From NCBI RefSeq assembly GCF_014648915.1, contig NZ_BMSA01000037.1, forward strand, positions 1 through 64,000: 64,000 nt of DNA, given 5' to 3'. Source of the DNA: Streptomyces phaeofaciens. Lineage in GTDB: Bacteria > Actinomycetota > Actinomycetes > Streptomycetales > Streptomycetaceae. The position numbers and the translations under genes were made by a program. The notes below the pieces were generated by a model. The model was not told the origin of the DNA. It searched no databases and was given only the letters and a program-made list of their open reading frames with translations. Positions 9,088 through 17,931 of the stretch are shown here, piece after piece (the first letter of the stretch is position 1; each line of letters opens with the position of its first letter).

Positions 9088-9135
9088 CTGGACGCCCCCT
9101 GCCCCCGATCCGCATCGGGGGCAGGGGGCGTCCAG
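9088..9135. terminator. Long perfect hairpin between the oxidoreductase gene and iolG
   Basis: Two 22-nt arms (9088-9109 and 9114-9135) are perfectly complementary around a 4-nt loop (CCGC). The right arm ends 19 bp before the iolG start. It can act as a terminator or partial attenuator at the end of the iol operon, and it may also affect translation of iolG. Confidence 0.75.
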
Positions 9136-9154
9136 TCAAGAATGAGGATCACCC

Positions 9155-10171
9155 ATGACGGTACGCGTAGGTGTCATCGGCGCCGGCTGGATCGGTCGGG
9201 AACACATCCGTCGGCTCACCGAGACCGTGACCGGCGCCCGGGTCACCGCGGTCTCCGACATCGACGTGGCGCGCGCAGAGGAGGCGGCGGCCCGGGTCGG
9301 TGCCCGGGTGTTCGCGAACGGCGCCGGCCTGATCGCGGCGGACGACGTGGACGCGGTGCTGGTCACCTCGTGGGGCCCCACGCACGCCGGACACGTGCTC
9401 GACGCCATCGCCGCCGGAAAGCCGGTGTTCTGCGAGAAGCCCCTCGCCACGACCGCGGAGGACTGTCTGCGCATCGTCGAGGCCGAGACGGCCCACGGCG
9501 TCCGCCTGGTCCAGGTCGGTTTCATGCGCCGCTATGACGCGGGCTACCGGCGGATGAAGCAGATCGTCGACTCCGGACGCATCGGCGAGCCGCTGATGGT
9601 GCACTGTGCCCACCGCAACCCGACCGTGCCCGAGTCGTACCGCACCGACATGGCCGCGCTCGACTCGGCGGTCCACGAGATCGACGTGCTGCGCTGGCTC
9701 CTCGACGACGAGATCGTCTCCGCCCAGGTGGTCCTGCCACGCTCCACCAGCAAGCGACACCCGCACCTCAAGGACCCCCAGATCATGCTCTTCGAGACCG
9801 CAAAGGGCATCCGGATCGATCTGGAGGTCTTCGTCAACTGCCGGTACGGCTACGACATCCAGTGCGAGACGGTCGGCGAGGAGGGCGTCGTCCGGCTGCC
9901 CGACCCCGCCGCCGTCGGCGTACGCACCGCCGGGCAGCACAGCACGGAGGTGCTCGCGGACTGGGTGGGTCGTTTCGCGGACGCCTTCGACACCGAGTTC
10001 CGCGAGTGGATCGCCGACGTCGCCGCCGGCAACGAGGCCACCGGTCCCTCCGCCTGGGACGGTTACGCCGCCACCGTCATCTCCAACGCCACCGTCGAGG
10101 CACGGAAGTCGGGCCGGATCATGACCACCGGGATGAAGCCCCGGCCCGCGTTCTACGGCGGCGGCGCCTGA
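9155..10171 (+). CDS. iolG: myo-Inositol 2-dehydrogenase
   Basis: This 338-residue Gfo/Idh/MocA protein matches the length and motifs of inositol 2-dehydrogenases, which make scyllo-inosose with NAD+. The Rossmann motif is VIGAGWIGREHIRRL (about 7-21). The catalytic-Lys motif is CEKPLATT near 93. The active-site block DSAVHEIDVLRWLLDD (about 171-186) carries the Asp and His that bind the cyclitol. Two hairpins flank the gene, so its transcript may be separate from the iolC-mmsA operon. Confidence 0.88.
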   Translation: MTVRVGVIGAGWIGREHIRRLTETVTGARVTAVSDIDVARAEEAAARVGARVFANGAGLIAADDVDAVLVTSWGPTHAGHVLDAIAAGKPVFCEKPLATTAEDCLRIVEAETAHGVRLVQVGFMRRYDAGYRRMKQIVDSGRIGEPLMVHCAHRNPTVPESYRTDMAALDSAVHEIDVLRWLLDDEIVSAQVVLPRSTSKRHPHLKDPQIMLFETAKGIRIDLEVFVNCRYGYDIQCETVGEEGVVRLPDPAAVGVRTAGQHSTEVLADWVGRFADAFDTEFREWIADVAAGNEATGPSAWDGYAATVISNATVEARKSGRIMTTGMKPRPAFYGGGA

Positions 10172-10199
10172 ACGTCACCCGACACCTCCGAACACCGCT

Positions 10200-10229
10200 C
10201 GGCCGTCCGCTCCTGGGAGCGGGCGGCCG
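10200..10229 (+). terminator. Terminator after iolG
   Basis: Two 14-nt arms (10200-10213 and 10216-10229) pair with a single mismatch around a 2-nt gap, 28 bp after the iolG stop. Confidence 0.7.
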
Positions 10230-10637
10230 CTGCCGTTCCCCGCACACCTGGCCCACCCGTCTTCGCCGGGCCAGGGATCCGTACGGTCCGGCGGCGCCCG
10301 ACACCGAGTCGTCGGCCGGCGCGACGGGTGCGGCCGGGTGTGCGCCGACGGAACAGGGCGTGCGCAGCCGGTGGTTCGAGCTCGCGCGGATCGAGCCGTT
10401 CCCGGCCGGCCGGTGGAGCGGCGGGCGCCCACCGATCAGCTTGCTGCCCGTCATGATCCGCTGCCGTGCAGATACAGCGGGAGCGAGGCACCGTTCGGGC
10501 GGCTGCACGGGACGTACACGTCCAGGCGCGGGGTTCGGGCGTCGCCGTACCGGCGGTCGCGGGGCCGGCTCACGTCAGGCCGCCGTGAAAGCAGGGGCGG
10601 CACCAGAGTCTGCTCTCATCGGGCCCTTGCGCGCGGA

Positions 10638-10670
10638 GAGCCGCCCAGGGCACTCGGCTCTGGGCGGCTC
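10638..10670 (-). terminator. Terminator of the ABC transporter operon
   Basis: A perfect 11-bp stem (GAGCCGCCCAG with its complement) with an 11-nt loop lies 35 bp beyond the ATPase stop on the reverse strand. Confidence 0.7.
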
Positions 10671-10704
10671 TGGGCGCGGAACACCGCGGCGCTGTCCGGC
10701 GTGA

Positions 10705-11496
10705 TCAGGCGTCGGCCTGCAACTGTGCCAGCTCGGCCTCGAGGTCGGCCATGGCCTCGCCGCCGGCCATGAGGTCGGTGATCTCCTCCCGGGTGCGCTC
10801 GCCCTTGCGGAAGTCGTCGGCCTTCTGCCCGCGGATCAGGACGGCGAAGTGGTCGCCGACCATCATGGCGTGGCGGACGTTGTGGGTGACGAGGATGACC
10901 GCCACCCCCTTGGCCCGGGCCTGCATGATGATCCGCAGGACGTGGGCGGCCTCCTTGACTCCGAGCGCCGCGGTGGGCTCGTCGAGGATGAGGACGTTGG
11001 CGCCGAAGTAGACGGCCCGCGCGATGGCGAGAGCCTGGCGCTCGCCTCCGGAGAGACTGCCGACGAGACGGTTGCCGTCGGTGACACGGGTGATGCCGAG
11101 GGACTGCATCTCGCGTACGGCGATGTCGCCGGCCACCTTCTTGTCGAACAGCTTGAACGGGCCCCAGCCCTTGGTGGGTTCTGCCCCGACGAAGAAGCAG
11201 CGCCCGACGCCCATCAGCGGGAAGGTACCGCCGAACTGGTGCACGGTCGCGATGCCCTGGTCGCTGGCGTCGCGGGGGCTTTCGAAGGTGACGGGTTCGC
11301 CGTTGATCTCGACGGTGCCGGTGGTCGGCTTGTGGAAGCCGGACATGATCTTGATGAGGGTGGACTTGCCGGCGCCGTTGTCGCCGAGCAGGCAGAGCAC
11401 CTTTCCGGCGTCCACCTCGAGGGAGATGTCCTGGAGCGCGTGCGTGCCGAGGAACGACTTGCTGACGCCGGTCAGGCGGAGAAGGGGTGTGGTCAT
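10705..11496 (-). CDS. Sugar (inositol-type) ABC transporter ATP-binding protein
   Basis: This 263-residue single-domain ATPase energises the permease at 11499-12560. Walker A is LGDNGAGKSTLIKI, the signature is GSLSGGERQALAIARA, and Walker B is NVLILDEPTAAL. Family members of the RbsA type have two fused ABC domains of about 500 residues; this is the short FrcA-like form and probably works as a dimer. I chose the ATG at 11496 (MTTPLLRLTGVSKSF), two bases after the permease stop, over longer in-frame extensions. Confidence 0.9.
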   Translation of the reverse strand: MTTPLLRLTGVSKSFLGTHALQDISLEVDAGKVLCLLGDNGAGKSTLIKIMSGFHKPTTGTVEINGEPVTFESPRDASDQGIATVHQFGGTFPLMGVGRCFFVGAEPTKGWGPFKLFDKKVAGDIAVREMQSLGITRVTDGNRLVGSLSGGERQALAIARAVYFGANVLILDEPTAALGVKEAAHVLRIIMQARAKGVAVILVTHNVRHAMMVGDHFAVLIRGQKADDFRKGERTREEITDLMAGGEAMADLEAELAQLQADA

Positions 11497-11498
11497 GG

Positions 11499-12560
11499 TC
11501 AGGCCTTCTTCGCGGATCGGGGCTTGTAGGAGAGGGCGAGCCGACGGAACGTGTTGTTCATCAGGACCGCTGTGAGGATGAGGATGCCGAGGATCAGGCT
11601 GGCCCAGTCGGAGTTCCAACCGGTGTAGTAGATGCCCTGGTTGACGATGGCGAACGTCAGCGTCCCCAGCACGACGCCGAAGACGGAGCCGTAACCGCCG
11701 GTGAGCAGTACGCCGCCGATGACCACCGCGATGATGGAGTTGAAGACGAAGGACTGGCCGTTGGCCACCTGGGCGCCGTTGTACAGGATGGTCTGGATCA
11801 CGCCGACCAGGGCCGCGCCGAATCCGCTGGCCACGTACAGAGCGATCTTCACCCTGTTGACGGGGATGCCGGTGGCGCGGGCGCTCTCCTTGTCACCGCC
11901 GATGGCGAAGATCCAGTTGCCGTACTTCATCATCTGGAGCAGCACCGTGACGCAGACCGCGATGCCCAGCCACCAGAAGATCGCGACCTCGAACTGCCCG
12001 GCGATCAGATGGCCGAACAGCGCCTTGGACAGGGGGTCGGGGCTGATGGGGACGCTCGTGGTCCCGGTGGTGACGCGGGACAGACCGAGGGTGAGTCCGG
12101 CCAGTCCGGACAGCGTGGCCAGCGTGACGACCAGGGACGGGACGTTGGTCCGCGTGACGATGAGTCCGTTGAGGAGCCCGGTCAGCACACCGAGGCCGAG
12201 TGCGCACAGGATGCCGACGATCATCGGGGCGCCCCAGTATCCCGACACGATGGCCAGCGTCATCGAACTGCCGGCCAGCACCGAGCCCACGGAGACGTCG
12301 AGTTCACCGGCGATCATCAGCAGCCCGACGGGGATGGCGATGATGCCGAGTTCGGCGGCGATGTTCAGCCAGCTCGCCGCACCGCCGGTGGCGAGGAACT
12401 TCTCGCCTCCGAAGATCGCGAAGAAGACGAAGACACTGACGGTTCCGATGAGCGCGCCGGCTTCAGGGCGGTGCCGCAGCTGCCCCAGCGGGCTCTCGGA
12501 CTGCTTCGGTGGGGCGACGGCGGTCTCTTTCTGGGCCGTCGTGCGGGGAAGTGTTGTCAT
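11499..12560 (-). CDS. Sugar ABC transporter permease
   Basis: This 353-residue membrane protein of the RbsC/branched-chain permease type has about eight to ten hydrophobic segments. It carries the conserved region GELDVSVGSVLAGSSM (about 105-120) typical of ribose/xylose/inositol permeases, and an ATGIPVNRVKIALYV cytoplasmic loop near 230 that would contact the ATPase. It lies between the ATPase and binding-protein genes in the usual order, and the ATPase start follows its stop by two bases. Confidence 0.9.
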   Translation of the reverse strand: MTTLPRTTAQKETAVAPPKQSESPLGQLRHRPEAGALIGTVSVFVFFAIFGGEKFLATGGAASWLNIAAELGIIAIPVGLLMIAGELDVSVGSVLAGSSMTLAIVSGYWGAPMIVGILCALGLGVLTGLLNGLIVTRTNVPSLVVTLATLSGLAGLTLGLSRVTTGTTSVPISPDPLSKALFGHLIAGQFEVAIFWWLGIAVCVTVLLQMMKYGNWIFAIGGDKESARATGIPVNRVKIALYVASGFGAALVGVIQTILYNGAQVANGQSFVFNSIIAVVIGGVLLTGGYGSVFGVVLGTLTFAIVNQGIYYTGWNSDWASLILGILILTAVLMNNTFRRLALSYKPRSAKKA

Positions 12561-12615
12561 CGGAATGAGGTCACCTTCGTGAATCCGGGGGTGGTGCGCG
12601 TCGGGCGTGGGGACA

Positions 12616-12644
12616 GGTGCCGGGCCCGGGCGGGACCCGGCACC
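12616..12644 (-). terminator. Intergenic hairpin between binding-protein and permease genes
   Basis: A 9-bp stem (GGTGCCGGG with its complement) with an 11-nt loop lies in the 94-bp gap. Such hairpins often stabilise or partly terminate mRNA so that the binding protein is made in excess over the membrane components. Confidence 0.5.
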
Positions 12645-12654
12645 GGTGGGGCAG

Positions 12655-13746
12655 TCAGCGGACGCCGGCCCTGGTGCCGGCGATCGCGGCGCCCACGTTG
12701 TCCTTGGTGACCAGCAGCGGGCCGGTCAGCAGGGGGTTCTGCGGCGGGAGCACGCCGTAGGACAGGTACTGGTTCGCGATCGAGACGGCGTAGAAGCCCT
12801 GGAGGTAGGGCTGTTGGTCGATGGCGAACAGCTGGCTGCCGGCCTTGATCCGGTCGAGCTGACTCTGTGAGAGGTCGAAGGTGCCGAGCTCGACCTTGCT
12901 GTCGGCGCCTGCCTGTTTGATGGCGGCGGCGGCGCTGTCGGCATCCCCGACGCCGATCGTCACCACGGCGTCGATGCTGGTGTCCTTCAGCAGTGCCCCC
13001 TTGATCGCCTGCGTGACGGCGGACGGGTTGCCGAAGTTGGAGGAGGGCAGCGGGAGTTGCTTGGACGAGGAGCCCTTGGCCGTGGCGCCGTCCTTGACGC
13101 CCTTGCAGCGGGCCTCCTGGTTGGCGGAGCCTGGCACGGTGTTGACGCACAGGATGTTCTTGGCGCCCACTTCGGCGAACTTGATGCCGCCGGCCTTGCC
13201 CGCCTCGTAGTCGTCCGATCCGATGTACTTCATGGCACCCACTCGCTCGGCCGCGTCGGCGCCGCCCGAGTTGTAGATGAACACCTGGATGCCCTTGGCG
13301 ATGGCCTGCTTGATGGCGGCGTCCTGGTTCTCGGGCACCCAGTCCGGCACGAGGATCGCCGACGGATTCTGCGAGATGGCGGTCAGCGTGAGCTTGGCGG
13401 CGTCGGGGCCGAGGTTGTCGTAGTTCTGCGGGCCGAGGAAGGTGACCTTGCCACCACCGGCCTTGACCAGCTTCGCCGCGTCCTCGCCGCCGCGCTTGAT
13501 CGCGGACCAGAACGGGTCGTCGGGCTTGCCGCCGATGACGTAGACGGAGTTCTTACCGGTGCTCTTCGCGCCCGACGTCGTTCCGCTCCCGGCCGTCGCC
13601 GTCGCCTGGCCCGCGGTGTCGTCGCTTGCCTTGCCGCTGGCACACCCGGTCAGCGCGGTGGCCGCCATGGCGAGCAGGCTCACCACGGTCAGGCCTCTTC
13701 TGGAGGGACGACGACCGGCCGGCCGTCGGGGCTGTGTGCGTTCCAT
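12655..13746 (-). CDS. Sugar ABC transporter substrate-binding lipoprotein
   Basis: This 363-residue periplasmic-binding-protein type I (RbsB-like) protein has an Arg-rich N-terminus, a hydrophobic stretch and the lipobox LTGC, giving a lipid-anchored Cys at residue 35. The mature part reads KNSVYVIGGKPDDPFWSAI, the usual first strand of this fold, with the later VTIGVGDADSAAAAIKQAG ligand/hinge region. It is the first gene of the transporter operon. A 300-bp leader separates it from the LacI-type operator at 14055-14068. Inositol or a related polyol is the likely ligand from context. Confidence 0.88.
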   Translation of the reverse strand: MERTQPRRPAGRRPSRRGLTVVSLLAMAATALTGCASGKASDDTAGQATATAGSGTTSGAKSTGKNSVYVIGGKPDDPFWSAIKRGGEDAAKLVKAGGGKVTFLGPQNYDNLGPDAAKLTLTAISQNPSAILVPDWVPENQDAAIKQAIAKGIQVFIYNSGGADAAERVGAMKYIGSDDYEAGKAGGIKFAEVGAKNILCVNTVPGSANQEARCKGVKDGATAKGSSSKQLPLPSSNFGNPSAVTQAIKGALLKDTSIDAVVTIGVGDADSAAAAIKQAGADSKVELGTFDLSQSQLDRIKAGSQLFAIDQQPYLQGFYAVSIANQYLSYGVLPPQNPLLTGPLLVTKDNVGAAIAGTRAGVR

Positions 13747-14054
13747 GAACAGGGTTGCTCCTTCGTGTGATGCCGGGCGGGGCTTGAGCGGGGCCAGGCA
13801 TGTCTTGGGGATGGTCGTGCGGCGGTGAATGCGGGCGAATCGAATGGCGGTCCCGCCCTTTCGCCGACAGCCACGGATTCACGGCGAGGACCGCACAAGG
13901 TCCTGCGTCCGTGCGGCACATCCACGGCTCCGGAGTCTTTCCTCCGGTGAGGGGCAGGCCGGTATCGGCGATCAACAGAACGGCTGGTCACGGGGGTGTC
14001 CCGGCACCGGTCACAGCAACGCCGAAATGAATGATGAGCGAGTTCCGCGGTCTT

Positions 14055-14068
14055 TTAAATCGCTTTAA
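14055..14068. promoter_or_regulatory. LacI-family operator upstream of the transporter operon
   Basis: TTAAATCGCTTTAA is one base away from the perfect palindrome at 1217-1230 and 15373-15386. It lies 34 bp inside from a reverse-strand TTGACA, the same geometry as at the other two sites. Confidence 0.75.
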
Positions 14069-14079
14069 GGGATGGCCAG

Positions 14080-14108
14080 AGCATGCTTGTGTTTCAGGAA
14101 GGTGTCAA
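14080..14108 (-). promoter_or_regulatory. Putative promoter of the transporter operon
   Basis: On the reverse strand a consensus TTGACA occupies 14108-14103. A weak -10 (CATGCT) follows after 17 bp at 14085-14080. The operator covers the expected start of the transcript. Confidence 0.5.
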
Positions 14109-14271
14109 GAGTCTGCTCTCAAATGCGCACTACGCTTCGATCACGCCGAAAAAGCGTGCATCGGCCATATATTTGCCACCGGGGCGGCTGCCGGTCATGG
14201 GTCACGGCGCGGGTGGCGGCCGCCGCGCACCGGGCGGTCACGGCCCTTCCGGGGCAGGAGCCTGGCGTGGG

Positions 14272-15303
14272 TCAGCGCGGTCGCGCCGTGGTCCCCCGTA
14301 CCACCAGCGAGGGCGCGAGCACGATCTCGCGAGGCGTCACGCGACCCTGATCGAGGCGTTCCACGGCGGCGACCACAGCTCGGCGCGCCTGCTCCTCGGC
14401 TTCCTGGCTCACGGTGGTGAGGTCGAAGCAGCCGAGCCGGGACAGGGTGTCGTCGTCGTAGCCGACGACGGAGACGGTGCCGGGGACGTCGACCCCGGCA
14501 CCGCGCAGGGCGGTGAGCAGACCGATGGCGCTCCGGTCGTTGAAGGCCACGACCGCGGTCGGCAGGTCGCCGCTCTCGATGAGACGCCGGCCCGCCCCCT
14601 CGCCGGCCTCCTCGGTGTGATCCCCGTGCAGGATCCTGATCCGGTCGTCGAGACCGTGGCGGCGCATGGCGCTCCGGTAGCCGCGGCGACGGTCGGTGGC
14701 GATGACGCCCTTGCCGCCGTCGACGTGGGCGATCGCGCGGTGCCCGAGGCCCACCAGATGATCGACGATCCGGCCGACTCCGTCGTCGTCCGCGCTGCGG
14801 ACGACGTCGAGGTCGGCCCCGGTGATCCGGCGGCCCACGGAGATGACGGGCGCCCTGCGGTCGAGTTCGGCGAGGACGGAGGCGGGGGCCACCGGACCGA
14901 GGAGAATCAGCGCCTCACAGCGGAAGGCCAGGAGCGTCTCGACGGCCGTGCTCTCGTCACGGGTCCGGGTCTGGGTGCTCAGGACGAGGTCGTAGCCGAC
15001 CTCCTCGGCGGCGGTGTACAGGTGCTCGACCAGTTCGGCCTGGAAGGCGCTGTGGACGTCGATCATGACGCCGAGCAGGCGGCTGCGCCTGCTGGCCAGG
15101 GCGCTGGCCGTGCGGTCGGGGCGATAGCCGAGCTCGGCGGCCGCCTTCAGGACACGTTGCCGGGTGCGCTCACTGGGGCCGGGCACGCCGCGCAGCACCA
15201 GCGACACCGACGCGGTGGACAGGCCGACGCGCGCGGCGACGTCCTCCAGCCGGGGACGCGGGGTCGCACCGTTGGCACCCGCATCGGATCCGAGCTCCTC
15301 CAC
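14272..15303 (-). CDS. LacI-family transcriptional regulator of the inositol region
   Basis: This is a 343-residue repressor. The N-terminal helix-turn-helix reads LEDVAARVGLSTASVSLVLRG (about residues 16-36), followed by the hinge and a periplasmic-binding-like ligand domain (LLGVMIDVHSAFQAELVEHL near 80, and VSVVGYDDDTLSRLG near 290). I chose GTG 15303 because a GGGAGG box lies five bases upstream; the longer frame to 15372 would begin inside the operator at 15372-15387. Three operator copies nearby suggest that it controls iolC-mmsA, the ABC transporter, the 15516 gene and itself. An inositol catabolite is the probable inducer. Confidence 0.88.
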   Translation of the reverse strand: MEELGSDAGANGATPRPRLEDVAARVGLSTASVSLVLRGVPGPSERTRQRVLKAAAELGYRPDRTASALASRRSRLLGVMIDVHSAFQAELVEHLYTAAEEVGYDLVLSTQTRTRDESTAVETLLAFRCEALILLGPVAPASVLAELDRRAPVISVGRRITGADLDVVRSADDDGVGRIVDHLVGLGHRAIAHVDGGKGVIATDRRRGYRSAMRRHGLDDRIRILHGDHTEEAGEGAGRRLIESGDLPTAVVAFNDRSAIGLLTALRGAGVDVPGTVSVVGYDDDTLSRLGCFDLTTVSQEAEEQARRAVVAAVERLDQGRVTPREIVLAPSLVVRGTTARPR

Positions 15304-15334
15304 ACGAACCTCCCGTACCTGTGCGGCAACACCC

Positions 15335-15364
15335 TTGACATCTGTCCGTGATGCCGCCGATAGT
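15335..15364 (+). promoter_or_regulatory. Putative promoter of the 15516 oxidoreductase gene
   Basis: TTGACA at 15335-15340 and GATAGT at 15359-15364 are separated by 18 bp. The operator starts eight bases after the -10 box. Confidence 0.6.
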
Positions 15365-15371
15365 ACCAGCA

Positions 15372-15387
15372 CTTAAAGCGCTTTAAG
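15372..15387. promoter_or_regulatory. LacI-family operator in the regulator/oxidoreductase divergent region
   Basis: A perfect 16-bp palindrome, CTTAAAGCGCTTTAAG, lies between the regulator gene and the oppositely directed oxidoreductase gene. It can control both. It is the best of the three copies. Confidence 0.82.
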
Positions 15388-15515
15388 CGGTGTTCTGACT
15401 GGCCAGCCCGGTCAGGGTCGGCCCATGAGCGCTCGGTTCGCCCGTTCCCGGCCCGGGAGCGGTGCGCGGCCCATGTCCCCAGCCACAGCGCCCCTCGCGC
15501 CGGAGAGGAACCACC

Positions 15516-16697
15516 ATGAGCACAAGGACGATCGGGGTGGCGGTCATCGGAGCCGGAATGGCCGGCCGAGCCCATCTCAACGGCTACCGGCAGGCCGCGA
15601 CCCTGTACGGTGCCGGTCTGCCCGAGGTGCGCCTGGTCGCCGTAGCCGATGCCCACGAGCCGTTCGCGCGGGACGCCGCCCGCCGCTACGGATTCGAGCG
15701 TGCCGAGACCGACTGGCGGGCGATCGTCGCGGCCGACGACATCGACGCGGTCAGTGTCGTGGTCGCCAACCATCTGCACCGCGAGATCGTCGAGGCGCTG
15801 CTGGCGGCGGGCAAGCACGTGCTGTGCGAGAAGCCGCTCGCGCCGAGCGTGGCCGACGCGCAGGCCATGGTGAACGCCGCCGAGTGCTCCGGCCTGGTGG
15901 CCGCGACCGGCTTCACCTTCCGCCGCTCCCCCGCCGTCAACGCCGTCCGGCAGCAGGTGGAGGAGGGCTCGCTCGGTCCGGTCCAGCACTTCAACGGGCA
16001 CTACTGGTGCGACTACGGGCACAACCCGGACGCCCCCATCAGCTGGCGTTACCGGGGCCGTCCCGGCTCGGGAGCGCTGTCGGACATCGGCAGCCATCTC
16101 ATCGATCTCGGCGAGTACTTCTGTGGTCCGGTGCAGAGCGTCCAGGGCGCCGTCCTGTCCACCCAGGTGCACGAGAGGCCGGTGCCGCTGGGAACCGCGG
16201 TGGGGCACTCGGCCGACGTACGGGTGAGCCAGGAGCGCGAGCCCGTCGAGAACGACGACATCGCCACGTTCACCGCCACGTTCGCCTCCGGCGCCGTCGG
16301 TACGTTCTCCGTCTCGCGCATCGCCCGAGGACTGGCCAACTCCCTCGGTTTCGAGGTGTTCACCCAGGGCGGCGCGGCGACCTTCGATCTGTCGCGCCCG
16401 GCCGAGTTCACCATCGCCGACTCGGCGGCTTCCGACCCCGTGGACGGCTACCGGCGGGTGGTGGTCGGCCCCGGGCACCCCTACGTCGCCGGTGGCCTGC
16501 CCATGGACTTCCCGAGCGTCGGCCACGGCCAGCACGAGTTCTTCGTCTGGCAGGCCCGCGCCTTCCTGGAGCAGATCGCGGGCCTGGACCGGCTGCCGCC
16601 CTGCCCCACCCTCGCCGACGGGCTGCACAACCTGCGTGTCATCGACGCGGTCGTCGCCTCCGCCGACGCCGGCGGCAAGGCCGTCACCGTCCAGTGA
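15516..16697 (+). CDS. Gfo/Idh/MocA family oxidoreductase
   Basis: This 393-residue NAD(P)-dependent dehydrogenase has the Rossmann motif VIGAGMAGRAHLNGYRQ near residue 10, the EKP motif LCEKPLAPS near 105 and the substrate-domain motif SDIGSHLIDLGEYF near 190. The ATG at 15516 follows a GGAGAGGAA box. It closely resembles the 7858-9054 protein and is probably an ancient duplicate. Its place behind the operator suggests a role in the metabolism of an inositol isomer or its keto form. The 220 bp after it contain only a weak 55-codon frame (16741-16905) that I do not support as a gene. Confidence 0.85.
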   Translation: MSTRTIGVAVIGAGMAGRAHLNGYRQAATLYGAGLPEVRLVAVADAHEPFARDAARRYGFERAETDWRAIVAADDIDAVSVVVANHLHREIVEALLAAGKHVLCEKPLAPSVADAQAMVNAAECSGLVAATGFTFRRSPAVNAVRQQVEEGSLGPVQHFNGHYWCDYGHNPDAPISWRYRGRPGSGALSDIGSHLIDLGEYFCGPVQSVQGAVLSTQVHERPVPLGTAVGHSADVRVSQEREPVENDDIATFTATFASGAVGTFSVSRIARGLANSLGFEVFTQGGAATFDLSRPAEFTIADSAASDPVDGYRRVVVGPGHPYVAGGLPMDFPSVGHGQHEFFVWQARAFLEQIAGLDRLPPCPTLADGLHNLRVIDAVVASADAGGKAVTVQ

Positions 16698-16917
16698 CCG
16701 GTCCCGGCCCCTACGTCCCGCACCGCCCCGCCGACGGATGGAGCGGGCGCCCGCAAAGCACGGCGCCTCCCCTGCCACCGTTCACGACCTGCCTCTGACC
16801 AAGGCCCTCGCCGTGCCGCGCGAGCCGCCGCACATGCACCAGCCCGGCGGCGCATCCCTCCCCGCCCTCGACGGCGGCACCACCCTCACCATCGAAAAAG
16901 ACTGAGGAAACCCAAAA

Positions 16918-17931
16918 ATGAAGCTCGGACTCTACAACGCGATCCTGCACGACCGGCCGCTGCCGGAAGCGATCAAGGTGATCGCCGATCTGGGCCTGAC
17001 GGGCATCGAGATCAACACCGGCGGTTTCCTGCCGGCGGTGCATGTGCCGACCCTCGACGACATCCTCGTCAGCGACACCGCGCGCGACGACTTCCTGGGC
17101 CTCTTCGAGGGCACCGGCGTCTCCATCGCCGGCCTGAACGCCAACGGCAACCCCCTGCACCCGAACCCCGCCATCGGCGAGAAGCACTCCGAGGACATCC
17201 GCCGCTCCATCCGCCTGGCGGAGCGGCTCGGGCAGCACCGTGTGGTGACCATGTCGGGCCTGCCCGGCGGCGAGCCGGGCGCCACCCGCCCCAACTGGAT
17301 CGTCAACGCGTGGAATTCCGCGGCCCTGGACGTACTGGACCACCAGTGGAAGATCGTCGCGGACTTCTGGCGTGAGACCGACCGCCTGGCCCGCGACCAC
17401 GACGTCAAGGTCGCCCTGGAACTGCACCCGCAGAACGTCGTCTTCAACTCCGCCGACGTGCACAAGCTGATCGACCTCACCGGCGCGACCCACGTCGGCG
17501 TCGAACTGGACGCCTCCCACCTGTTCTGGCAGCGGATGGACCCGGTGACCGTGGTCCGCCACCTCGGCGAACTCGTCTTCCACGCCGCCGCCAAGGACGT
17601 CCGGATCAACCGCGAGTACGCCGCCCTCAACGGGGTGCTCGACAACAGCTTCCGGCGCCTGTCGCCCGACGAGCCGCGCACCAACCTCGGCGGCGACGAG
17701 TGGGCCAACGAGTGGCCCAAGGAGTCCGCCTGGGACTTCGTCGCCCTCGGCAAGGGCCACGATGTCGCCTACTGGACCGAGTTCCTGCGCGCCCTCCACG
17801 AGGTCGACCCGGACATGCTGGTCAACATCGAGCACGAGGACACCGAACTCGGTCCCGTCGAGGGCGTCGCCGTGGCCGCCGAAGTCCTCAAGGCGGCCGA
17901 CGCGGCACTTCAGGAGTCGCTGCGGCCGTGA
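16918..17931 (+). CDS. Sugar phosphate isomerase/epimerase (TIM barrel)
   Basis: This is a 337-residue xylose-isomerase-like TIM-barrel protein. It starts MKLGLYNAILHDRPLPEA after a GAGGAAA box. Metal-binding positions are visible in ALELHPQNVVFN (about 161-172), GVELDASHLFWQ (about 193-204), VFHAAAKDVRIN (about 220-231) and NIEHEDTELG near 305, the Glu/Asp/His/Glu pattern of this fold. It is likely co-transcribed with the 15516 oxidoreductase and may isomerise or epimerise its product. Confidence 0.82.
   Translation: MKLGLYNAILHDRPLPEAIKVIADLGLTGIEINTGGFLPAVHVPTLDDILVSDTARDDFLGLFEGTGVSIAGLNANGNPLHPNPAIGEKHSEDIRRSIRLAERLGQHRVVTMSGLPGGEPGATRPNWIVNAWNSAALDVLDHQWKIVADFWRETDRLARDHDVKVALELHPQNVVFNSADVHKLIDLTGATHVGVELDASHLFWQRMDPVTVVRHLGELVFHAAAKDVRINREYAALNGVLDNSFRRLSPDEPRTNLGGDEWANEWPKESAWDFVALGKGHDVAYWTEFLRALHEVDPDMLVNIEHEDTELGPVEGVAVAAEVLKAADAALQESLRP

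Larger units (their letters stand above)
10172..10704. other. Intergenic region between convergent iolG and transporter operon
   Basis: The 533 bp hold one hairpin on the iolG side (10200-10229) and one on the transporter side (10638-10670). I see no supported gene between them. Confidence 0.6.
13747..14271. other. Leader and promoter region of the transporter operon
   Basis: This 525-bp gap lies between the binding-protein start and the end of the LacI regulator gene. It holds a reverse-strand promoter and operator near 14055-14108 (listed separately), then a leader of roughly 300 bases. I see no gene in it. Confidence 0.6.

Noticed and set aside
14272..15372. Start of the LacI gene at GTG 15372
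   Set aside because: It would lie at the edge of the operator; GTG 15303 has a proper GGGAGG box and fits the family N-terminus.
16741..16905. A 55-codon forward frame before the TIM-barrel gene
   Set aside because: No family match, no clear RBS and uneven codon bias; more likely spacer.
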